A stretch of DNA of 64,000 nt from Gliomastix tumulicola. Taxonomy: Eukaryota; Ascomycota; Sordariomycetes; Hypocreales; Bionectriaceae. Of this stretch, positions 44,552-54,688 are shown one piece after another; within the stretch, counting starts at the first letter, position 1, and the number at the start of each line of letters is the position of its first letter. A model generated the notes under the pieces. That model was given only the letters and a program-made list of their open reading frames with translations. It did not search any database and was not told the origin of the DNA. The translations under genes and the position numbers were made by a program. The stretch covers positions 124,001-188,000 of the forward strand of contig BCHX01000004.1 of assembly GCA_001599755.1 (NCBI GenBank). The letters run 5' to 3'.

Positions 44552-47500
44552 ATGTCGTCCTCTCTGGTCCGCAGCTCCAGATCGCCCCGAAAGAATGCCC
44601 TGGGCATCGACGGCAGTCTTCCCCCAAGGAAGCAGCTTGACCACGCGCTCGATGCATTCGAGAGCGAGCTGCTGAAGAACAAGAGCGGTGGTGGCGGCCT
44701 CGCGGCTCGCTTCAAGAACCTCCGCGGCACAGGCAAGCTGCCGGACTTGACAGACGTGGTGCGGCTCACCGAGGAGATGAGCGATGACTGCGTGGCCCGT
44801 CATGGAGCCTGGCGCCAATACGCCCTGAGAATCACACCGTTCCTCGAGCGAATACGGCAATTCGCCTCCATCGGAGATGTACTCGTGGGAGGTGCTCAGA
44901 ATATCGCCAGTGGCGTCTGGGCAGCCGTCAGGCTGGCTGTGGAGGTAAGCACGCCTGTCATACATGCTACACTGTTTCGTGCAAGGGGGAACTGACGTCG
45001 GTAGACCTCGCTATCCTTCCTTTCGTTCTTTGACAAGGTCTCTGATATGCTCTTCCGCGCCAGCAAGTCATTCCTGCTCCATCACGACTTCGCGTCAATA
45101 TTCCCACAGAGCGAGCAGCTTCGAGATCTGGCTTGTGAGTATCTCGCCGTCACAGTGGTGATGGCCACCAAGATCGTTCACTTTGCACAGAAATCTGGCT
45201 GGTCGCAGATGGCTTCCTCTTTCATGTCATCGTTTGACACCATCTTCAATCCTCTCGAAAATCAGCTCCAGGAGACTGGCCTTCGGATCCAGCTGTGCAC
45301 CAGCGCCTTGGCCATGAGAGCCAGTCAACAGAACCATGCCCTCACGCAAGCGCTTATGTCGTCTCTTCAGATGTCGTTGTCGTACGGGAGCCGGCGACAG
45401 GCGCTGGAGGCCAGAAAACATCGGATCCTGACGGCGCTGTGTCCCAACCAAGGAGAGTTGGATGCCATCTATCGACAGTACAGATGGAAAGGGCACTCGA
45501 GCTGGCTCTTCAACGAGTCGCAGTACAAGCAGTGGGTATCATCATCATCGTCATCATCATCACCCAGACTTCTGTGGATTCGTGGGAAAATGGGCTCTGG
45601 CAAATCCATCATCATGGCCTCTGCGGTCGCCCATCTCACACTGAAGGAAGGCAGACCCGCGCCGGCTCGTGCACCAGACTTGGAGCCTGACAGCTCGCAG
45701 AAGCCCACACCGGCAGCTACAGTGCTACCGTCCAACCTACCAGTGGCGTCGAGTATCTGTTATTTCTTTTGCTCTAGGTCGAGTCCAGCAACGCTCCAGG
45801 CCGGAACCATCTTAGGGAGCATAGCGTATCAGGCCCTCTGTGGTGCCTCGATTTCAGAATGCTGGGCCGACTATCTCAAGGATAACGCCCAGAACGGGAG
45901 ATTGGATGCAAGACTAGATCCTGGCGCATGCGTGGATTTGCTCATCGATGTGCTACCCAAGGCTTGGCTTGGCTACATTGTTATTGATGGCCTCGAAGAT
46001 TGCTCGGCCGGCGAAGTCACCACAGTCTTCAGCGAGCTTCGGCGTCTCTCGGTAGCCCGAAAGGTCAGCGTTTTGAGCTCCTGTCGCACCCTCTGGAAGG
46101 ACTTCTACAGTGCTGCAGCTCTCTTTGGCGGCTCGTCAAGTACCATCAACATCGACGACGTCGATCGATCACGTGAGGCTGATGCCTTCATATCTGGAAG
46201 AATCCAGACGTGGAAATCCGCATATTCCCTCACTTCCGCGTCAGAGGATCTTATTCGGAAGCAGCTCCAGGTCGGCTGGCAGGGGATGTTCCTGTGGCTT
46301 ACTCTTCAGTGCAAAGTCATCGCAGAGGACCTGAGCGAGGGCATCTCGGTCGGAGATATCCTGAGCAGCCTCCCCCGTGATCTGCCTGAGGCCTACCACG
46401 CCGTGCTCATGCGCATCAAAGACAAGCCATTTGCATCCCGAATCTTCAAGCTCGTCACTGCCGCTGACCCAGCCCTATCGATAGGGGAGCTGCGCGTTGC
46501 AGCCAATCTCACACCGGGAGAGGCCGCGTGGAATCCTACGCACGCGACGATGAGCGAGCTTGCATTTCTACGCATACACGGCGGCCATTTGCTGGAGATG
46601 GATGAGAACCAGAAGGTGCACTTCATTCATCACAGTGTTATGATGCATCTACTCGATGAGCCAGTCGATGATCGAGCACAGACGTTGCATTTTGACCTGT
46701 GGCTTGCTGAGAAGCAGCTCGGCTCGGCTCTCCTTACCTTTTTGAACCTCCCCGATTTTCAGCAAGCAGTCACCACACAGCGCAGAGCTTCGTCTATAAA
46801 TCATGCTCAGGTTCCAGACAAGATCATACAATCCGTACTGCCGAGCCCCCTGATGCAGACACTCCTGCAGCACATCCGGTCTGGACTTCAACCACATCCT
46901 GTGTCGCAAACGGATATCTCAATTTTGCTCTCGAGGGCCCAACAGACCAAGACAGAGCCCTCTCAAATCAACAAGGAATGGTTGTTGGATTACGCCAAGG
47001 AGAACTGGTTCAAGGCAACAAAGCGACTCGACCCTTCAGATGACACGATACGGAACGCATTTGAGATGATTATGGAAGGCAACATCAGCCTTATTCCTGC
47101 GTCTTTCATACCTTCGGACCCTCTTTCCTGGGCTATATCACATCGACACATGTGCATATTGCAGTATGTATCGTCACGACCTCAGCATGACCCAAAGAAG
47201 ACACTCCGACTTCTTAGCACGATGGACGTGGATATGTTGAATAGCATAGGGGGACCGAGTCTGCTGCCAATAGCCATCCGGCTCCTTGAAGATACTGCCA
47301 TCGAAGATCGATACCTGTATACTTTCGAGGCCATCTTCCCCCGGCCGCCGAAGCCTGAGATCGATGGCTCCGTTCGGCTCGTCGACGCTCGGCTGCCGTC
47401 ATTAGCACCGATAGTATTGCAGATTCTGGTCATGTATACCCGAAGCGACCATATTGTCCCTTTCCTTCTTCCGGCTGTATCGCGATGGTTTGATACTCAG

Positions 47501-48187
47501 TCGCCTCTATACCATGGACAAACTATCGTCCAGTTGGCCGAATGGTTTCAGAAGTCGGCGAACTTTTTACAGTCATTACCTAGACCTTCAGCTCGGTACC
47601 ACGCCTCGGATTTATTCCGCCTGGGTAATATCTTGCCAGAGGAGAATGAGGCAATCGAGGAGCATTTGACACCCTTGATACGAGCCCTCAAAGCGTCCAA
47701 CATGGAGTGCGTCAAACTGCTGCTCGACTACGGCGCTGACATTGAGGGGACGGACGGTCTCGGGAGGACCATCTTGATGCATGCCGCGTCTCAGAACAAC
47801 ACCGAAGTGCTGTCCAGACTGCTCCTGATGGGGGCCAGCGTCGAGACCCGGGATCAACGGGGCTGGATGGTTCTCCATCATGCGTCAGAGTCTCCCGATG
47901 CACTTCGAGATCTGCTGCAGAGCGGCGCCGTTGAGTCGATCAGAGATGCCCAGAGTCGCGATGGGTCTACCGCTCTTCACCGGGCTTGCTTCGCCGGGTG
48001 TGAGGCTTCCGTGACGTACCTCATCGATGCCGGCGCGCGAATCGATCTGAAGAACAACAAAGGCGAGAATGTCCTGGATTTGTTGGCCGCCCGGCAGCTG
48101 CAAATTGGCCTTCATAGGGATGATGAAATGAATGGGGATAGTGAGAAGATTCGTCGTATGATCCGGGTAATCATACGAGGGAAATAG
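44552..48187 (+). CDS. NACHT-type STAND (NLR-like) protein with C-terminal ankyrin repeats
   Basis: Two exons, 44552-44944 and 45005-48187, encode 1191 residues. The N-terminal 300 residues form a helical region like the DUF7708-type domain found before fungal NACHT modules. The P-loop GKMGSGKS begins near residue 325, with a Walker B-like YIVIDGLEDC and a sensor-like VLSSCRTLW after it. The segment LQVGWQGMFLWLTLQ and SLPRDLPEAYHAVL are standard for this class. The C-terminal part (about 1025-1165) contains roughly four ankyrin repeats (LLLDYGADIEGTDGLGRTILMHAA and following). Such proteins oligomerise on ligand sensing and can trigger programmed cell death. A serine run encoded by TCA repeats precedes the P-loop. 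It lies 494 bp upstream of a HET gene in the same orientation. Confidence 0.93.
45538..45562 (+). repeat. TCA/TCG trinucleotide microsatellite coding for a serine run
   Basis: A short tandem of TCA and TCG units gives eight serines in the STAND protein, just before the P-loop. Such tracts change length easily and could vary between strains. Confidence 0.7.
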
Positions 48188-48681
48188 AACGGGACGGACA
48201 TATGATATGGTAGTTGATTTTCAGCAAATTGAACACGGCACACGGCACGAGACCTCGTTTCTGGTGAGAACTTGGTGAGACGGCGCTTGGCAGTTAGATC
48301 AGTTCGAGAGCACAGTATATTGAGGCTTTTCAAGCCAATTGCGTCCAGTCCTCGAAGCCCATAAGGCGTCTCTGTCCTTATGGCGGATTTCATGCCGCGG
48401 CCTGAATCATCTCGCTGACAGTGTGTCTCGCCTTTCACAGACTGAAGACGTTCGGCGACCGCCGTTGTAGGATACCAAACAGGGGCCACAGCTGCATCAA
48501 GAATCCATGTCATCTGGCCGCTTTTGGCATGCGGGGTTGGACAGAAGCCAGCTGAAGCAGAGTGGGTGAGCTTTGGGCTTTGGGCTGGGCATCATTTAAC
48601 CCTCATCGACCACATGAGCTGAATATTCACTATGCCTTCTCACCAACCGACACCAGCACACGAACGAAAAGCAGCTACACA
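48188..48681. promoter_or_regulatory. Region between STAND and HET genes
   Basis: This 494-bp spacer contains the promoter of the HET gene. No TATA box is obvious and no other gene is seen. Confidence 0.55.
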
Positions 48682-50780
48682 ATGTTTCTAGCATCGGCAC
48701 TCAAAGAATCTGCGGCAAATTCGATCCGCCGCAGGATCCGCAAACCAGCGCAGTGCGCTGTCTGTGCGGACCTTGACATCAAGGACGTCGAGTCCTGGAG
48801 CACCGGCAGCCAAAGAGGGAGGACAGAGGCCTTCGATCATCTCTTCTGCACACGCTCCGTGCCGCGTGGCGACCTTGTCGCGTCGTCCGAGGCCGGCTGC
48901 ACTATCTGTGCTGCCTTTCTCGCGGCCGTTGCTGATGTTGAAGGCGACGAAATTTCCATCCGTCTTCTGCCCGATAAGGGCGTGGAATTCTTGCTCGGGG
49001 AGGCAACGCGACATCAGGGAGATGGAGACCTGACAGAGCATGCTATGGCAGGGCAGGGGGATCTCTATGGAGCACTAGGTAAATGCCATATTTTCCATTT
49101 CAGCTCTGAGTCCTCTTGCCGGATAAGAATACTGACGGAATACCTACAGGCCGTAAGCACGCCTGGAGCACCTTCAAGCACCCTCAGATCGAGCAAACCC
49201 GTCAGTCCGAGGCCATTCTCTCCTTCATGAAGAAGAGCCTCGAGACGTGCTTGCGCGAGCACGAAAGCTGCCGCAGACCTTCCGCCCCTCTTCCGACCCG
49301 TGTTCTCGACGTCAGCACTCTGACTCTTGTCCGTCTCGTCGAGCCGGCTTCGGGCACAATTGCACCCTTCGTTGCGCTGTCTTACTGCTGGGGCAATGGC
49401 AACTCCGTGACTACGACATCTACCACTATTGACGACCACAAGGACGGGATCGTCACGAGTCGGCTGCCACAGACGCTCCAGGATGCAGTGCAGCTAACGA
49501 GGGAGCTCGGCGTGCAGTATCTTTGGATTGACGCCCTGTGTATCATCCAGGACAGCGCCGAGGACTGGCAAATCGAGTCAGCCAAGATGGGATCTATCTA
49601 CAGCGATGCCCACGTAACGATTGCCGCCATTTCAGCCCCCACGGCCAAAGATGGCTTCCTACGATCCAAGCTAGACGATCGGGAGGTTCGCATGGCCTGG
49701 CCAGATGGTTCTCTCGTCAAGGCGCGAATCACCGCCAGCGACGGCTCCCATAGTGATGATAATCCTTGGGGTACTCGCGGTTGGACATTCCAGGAGAAGA
49801 TCCTGTCCACAAGGATCATCCTCTACTCGAACAAAGATGCGCAGTGGGTTTGCCAGGGAATGAGTGTCTGCGAGTGCGGGAGCGCGACACTGACAGTGAA
49901 GAATGACGTGCTCGTGGAAGAGAGAGAGGCAGCATCGACTATCTGGCGTCTCTCCCAGCCCTCGGTGGCGCACCGCTTCTGGACAGCGCTCGTCTCGACG
50001 TACTCGGAGCGCTCGCTCACCGTCGAGACAGACAGACTGCCTGCTCTTTCGGGTATCGCGTCCACCATCGCGGATGTGAGCAAGTCGACTTACATAGCCG
50101 GGCTGTGGAAAGAGGACCTCCTGCAGGGCCTCTTCTGGTCGCGCAGCACGCCTGCGGAAGTCTCACTGCCTGGCGTGTATCGCGGCCCGACATTCTCCTG
50201 GGCTCGCGTTGACGGACCTGTTTACTGTTCCAACCGTGATCCTAACCGAGACGAGAAAGAGCCTGAGTTCAAGGTGGAAGTCTTGGACGCCGATGCCACT
50301 GTTGACGGGAAGAACCCATTCGGCAGACTTACGCACGCCCAAATCAAGATCCGTGCGCCGCTCTTCCCATGCACCCTCCAGAAGACGGCGATCAGACTGC
50401 CTGGAGAGACGTCGGTTCTGGATTATTTCCGGCCGGACGTGGAATTGTGCGTCGTCACGAAACCAGGGTCGTCCAGTACCAAAAACTATCCAGCCCGCAA
50501 GGACACGCTTCTGTCCATGTCTGAGCCGCCTCCCTACCAGGACGTGGATCACGATGCCCTGTCTGATGACCCAGGAGAAGAGACCAGCGCATTGCTGCTC
50601 TACATTGGAAGCGGAGTGTCGAGCAGCGGACCGGACAGTGATCCCTCGAGGGTTTTGCTCGTTCTCGGGCCGTCACCTGTCCAGGATGGCGCGTACGAGC
50701 GACTGGGCCTTTGTAGCCCATCGCCGGTCTTCCCATTTGAGATGCCCAAGAATGCGATACAGGAGGTTGTCATTATATAG
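48682..50780 (+). CDS. HET-domain protein (intact)
   Basis: Two exons, 48682-49078 and 49150-50780, encode 675 residues. The intron (GTAAAT to CTACAG) joins GALG to RKHAWSTFKHP in phase. The N-terminal part has a CAVCADLDIKD segment and GCTICAAF. The HET core follows: FVALSYCWG, LPQTLQDAVQLTRELGVQYLW, IDALCIIQD, and RGWTFQEKIL. The C-terminal half is a typical variable region ending in MPKNAIQEVVII. HET domains are related to TIR domains and can drive cell death in non-self recognition. It directly follows the STAND protein, so the pair may act together. The ATG at 48682 is preferred over upstream in-frame codons because it sits just before the family N-terminus. Unlike the 29.8-kb HET gene, no internal stop is present. 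Confidence 0.93.
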
Positions 50781-51048
50781 TGGCATGCCTACAGCGAGAG
50801 ATCTGTTTGTGAAGTAGAGGTCACAGCACCTAGAAGAGCGCTATGAAGTAAGATATAAGAGTCAAGAATACATCAAGTCGTCTCTATCACAGCCACATAA
50901 GAACCCCGTTAATCTCGTGACATGACGTGCTACTAAACAAGACTGCGGTCCCAAGGTACTCAAGCTGGGGTATTAACATAATCAAAAAGCCTCCCATACG
51001 CCATGTCCATGTGCCAATGTCTGTCTATACACCAAGGCTCCCAGATCA

Positions 51049-52474
51049 TCAAGAGTCCCGTCTCCGAGCCGCCTGCGCTCTCTCCGGACTCGCCAGCTCC
51101 GTCATGCTCTCCGACTCTCCCATCATGTGATCCCCCCTCCGTGTCGTGGGCGGCGAAGATCCGAGTCTATATCCTCTGTGCTGTCGAGATCCTCCACTTG
51201 TGCTTGTCCCGGTCTGCGTCATGATCCCCCGTCGCCGCAGGAGTACCCGATCCGTCAGCCTCCCCGTAGCCGACATGACTCTGGCCCACGCGCTCTTGCA
51301 GGCGTTCCACGACGTCACGGCGTAGATGACGGCGTTCCAGAATCCCTGCAGGGGCAGCACGAGTGCGCTCATGAACTCGAGAGCGAGCAGCGACTCGTTC
51401 TGGTGCGTGAAGGCGTAGACACGATTCGCACTCGAGGGGATCCAGGTCACGAGCAGCGCTGTGAAGAACAGGACGGCGCACTTCGTGTACGACCACGCCG
51501 CACGGTTCAGCTCTGCCTTCTTCTGCCCCGCCACCGAGATGTGTGTCTGCCTGCCGCCGTCGCCGTCTGCCAATCGCCCAGCGGCATTCCTGCCCGAGGA
51601 GATGGAGACGAAGTACCCCTCCTCGTGCGGGTTGTAGATGCCGTGCAGGCCGAGGGACTGCAGCTGCGAGGTGACGACGTCGGCGTCGTTGGTCGATATC
51701 TGGGTCGTGACGGTGATCTCGGTCGTCTTGGTGTTCTCGGCGTCGTCGTCGGCTGTGGTCGCGACGGTCACGGGGGAGATGTTCTGGTCGGAGACCTGCT
51801 GGAGCTCGTTGCGCTTGCGATAGATGGTGTGGCCGGCGCGGAGGTAGATGAGGATGGTAGCGAGGATGAGCACCCTGTGTCATATCATATCAACATCATG
51901 TGGGAAGCAAGCATCAAAGTGGGATGATGATCGTCTGCTCCAGGACATACCAAACTGGTGCATAAAAGGCGGCGATGCGGAGGATGTGCCACTCTCTGCT
52001 GATCCAGCACCACAGTCTTGCATCGCCATACACCCGCTGACCGGCGCCGTCCTTCAAAAATACAAAGACGAGGGCGGGGACAAAGGGCACGCCGAAGCAG
52101 CAGATGAGGTAGGGAATCTCCATCTTGGTGAGGCGGGCGGCGTCGAAGCGGTGGTAGAAGGTGAGGTAGATATTGACGGCCATGGCAAACGTCCAGAATG
52201 CATCGGCGGGCATGAACATCTGGATCAAAAACGACTGCAACTGGCACCCTGCAGAGTCGGGCGACTCGACGTACGCGCGCGACATCAAAGTGCCGATGTT
52301 GGTCATCATGTTGCCAAACGTGGCGTAGAAGACGAGCCGGTTGACGGGCTTCTGGAAGCCCTGGAAGCAGCAAAAGGTCACGATGACGAACAGGCAGCCC
52401 AGAAGCGACAGCACCGAACAGACCCGTTCAATGACGCTGATGGCCTCCAGGTCTGAACTGACTCGTCCGTCCAT
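51049..52474 (-). CDS. cAMP receptor-like G-protein-coupled receptor
   Basis: Two exons, 52474-51951 and 51874-51049, encode 449 residues. The intron (GTATGT to ACACAG) restores YAPVWVLILATI, the fifth helix. Seven hydrophobic segments can be counted, with the long third intracellular loop (about 195-325) being Thr/Ser-rich. The first half (CLFVIVTFCCFQGFQKPVNRLVFYATFGNMMTNIGT) matches the Dictyostelium cAR-like fungal receptors (GprH/GPR-type). The ending FWNAVIYAVTSW corresponds to helix 7. It likely senses nutrients or an extracellular signal at the plasma membrane through a heterotrimeric G protein; the ligand is unknown. A long 5' region follows on the upstream side. Confidence 0.94.
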
Positions 52475-54688
52475 CTTGGGCCGATTTCCTCGTCAACCAG
52501 GCACTCAGTGCACACGGTGTGGCGCCAAGGGCAGGCACAAAACTTCGTGGGAGAAAAATAAAATAAAAAATAAAGCAGCTAGCTGACAGCGGGGGGTGGC
52601 TTATTATTTGACAGTGGTTGGGAGCAAACAAAGGCAGTGGAGGGTGAGCGTAATCATCAGGCGCACACGCGCATAAGCACACATGGCTCGATCTGACAGG
52701 AACACATAATGAACAGCACACACAAAGGGGAACGAAGGAAGCAGACAAAGATATGCACTCGATCCGGTCCTCGCTAGCCAGAGCTTGTGATTGATTCCCT
52801 TTCGCCGAGTCCGAGTCTACTCGTACCAAGCACAAAGCACAGGACTCCTTTTTCCAAGCCCAGCCCAACAACTCAATCTTCACAAAAGAACCCACCCCTT
52901 GATCTGCGGGGCTTCATCGCATGGACCATGTGGTATTTCCAACAGTGTGGCACACAGCGGTAGGGGTGTCTTTCGTGTCTGTCTGTCTGTCTGTCGGTCA
53001 AGGACTCAGGCCAGGGCGCCAGTGGATGGACGAACGACAGTCGGGGCAACGGGGCCGCCTTGTGTGATGTGAGAGGAGGTCTGACCGTTTCGGGCTAGCT
53101 GGTCGTCGCCGAGCTTGCATTCTAGATGCAGGAGCAGTCTTTAGTCCAGAGGAAGAGCGCCACAGGGTTGGCGCTAGGATGCTACGAGAAGGAGAGGAGG
53201 TTTGCGGTGTCTGGGGGATCGCCGAGAGAGCGCTACCAGGGCTCGTTGTTGGGTCATCTTAGGCAGAATGCCATGGCTGGAGCCAGATGTTTAGCCGTTC
53301 AGGTAGAGCGCAGGCGAGCAGCGTTTCAAAGTTCCAGCCCCTCATGGGGGAAGCCTGGGCAGAGCAGTAGCGTCTCCCCCCTCTCCCCCCTTTCCCCGGG
53401 CGAAGGGCTAGAAAAGAAAAGGGACCTCGCTTCGTCTGCTCCGTGGAACCATCGTCTTCATCTTACGATCTTACCAACGTGGGCAAGGGTCGAGGAGGGG
53501 AACCCCTGCCGCCTCATTTCTGGAATGTCTCGGAGCAATATTATTCGCAAAATTCGATGACACATCCTGGGAGAGGCCATTGTTCCTCGCCCGGGTAAGC
53601 CATTGTGTTATGCTTACGCCGGACATGACGCTTCAGGTAGATTAGAGTACAGCCTATGAAAATTGTCCGAAGCTGCTTCTCGTCAGCTGTGCTCCCACAC
53701 GAGCTAGCTGGTGGCTGCCACACTGAATCCTGCCACCTAAACTTGGAAGCCAGCCCTGATCAGACCTAGCCCCCCCTGTACGCCCTGTCAGTCTGTCACT
53801 GACTCGTTCCCCAGCCCCCGCTAGCCCGACTCGAGCGTTGGCCCCGAGTCCCCGACGCATTCTCTGGAGAAACAAGCATCCACCAGCGTTTTTTTCGAAT
53901 GGGATGCTGTGTTCGGCAATATCCTGGGGCCCTTCTAGACCATCACTAGTGCGCCTGGCCAGTGATGCTGTCACAGGGGAAAGGACGACGTACTTGGGCG
54001 TGATGTCAGGGGTAGATGCTTGGAAAGACGCCATCACACAGAGCATGCGTCGCTCGGTCCTCAGGCTGAAGGCGTGTCATTGGCTGGCTCGGTCACCGCA
54101 CTGAATGTTTCTCCAGGCTGTGTGGAGCAAAGAATCTGCAACGGGGCCGGTGATGTCTCATCAATAATGATATCGAATTGGATATGACAGACGGTCGGGT
54201 TTGTTGCAGATATATTGAGGTCCCAATCGGCTAAAATATCGACGCTCGATCAACTCCTCTGCAAGACATACGACGATTGATTAGGCACGAGTAGTTAATA
54301 ATAATATTCACGCGTTGAAGGAGTATGAGAGCTCCGTGCCGAAAAGGGCTGCTCCAAGCGCTAATCCAGAGCTGTGCTGTGGCGTCTGCAAGAAGCCCAA
54401 ACGGGAGGCGCTATGGGCAGATGGCGACCTGAAGAGTCAGCGGCCAGAATCCCTCCAGTCTCTTGTTCAGCTGCTCTCACCATTGTCACCAGCCATGATT
54501 GTGTATTGCCCTCCTACTTATGCTTACTCATTCACCTCTCATCAAGACGTCTCATCAAGATCTCTTAGGGCTTGGCTGGCCCCTGCAGTCAGTCACTAAG
54601 TAGTAAGACGGGTACTGGGTGCAGGAGACAGCATGTGATACGCCGCATAATCGGAATCAAATCTCACTTGATCCGTCGAGTACCTAAG
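52475..54688. other. 2.2-kb region between GPCR gene and protease-PNGase gene
   Basis: Includes the GPCR upstream region and the 3' flank of the next gene. A (GTCT)4 microsatellite lies at 52977-52995 and a pyrimidine-rich tract at about 53370-53398. Open frames (for example 53126-53560 plus) carry no recognisable content and were not accepted. Confidence 0.55.

Noticed and set aside
53126..53560. 144-codon plus-strand frame in the gap after the GPCR gene
   Set aside because: Low-complexity, Ser/Pro/Arg-rich sequence without family resemblance; the pyrimidine tract inside it suggests non-coding DNA.
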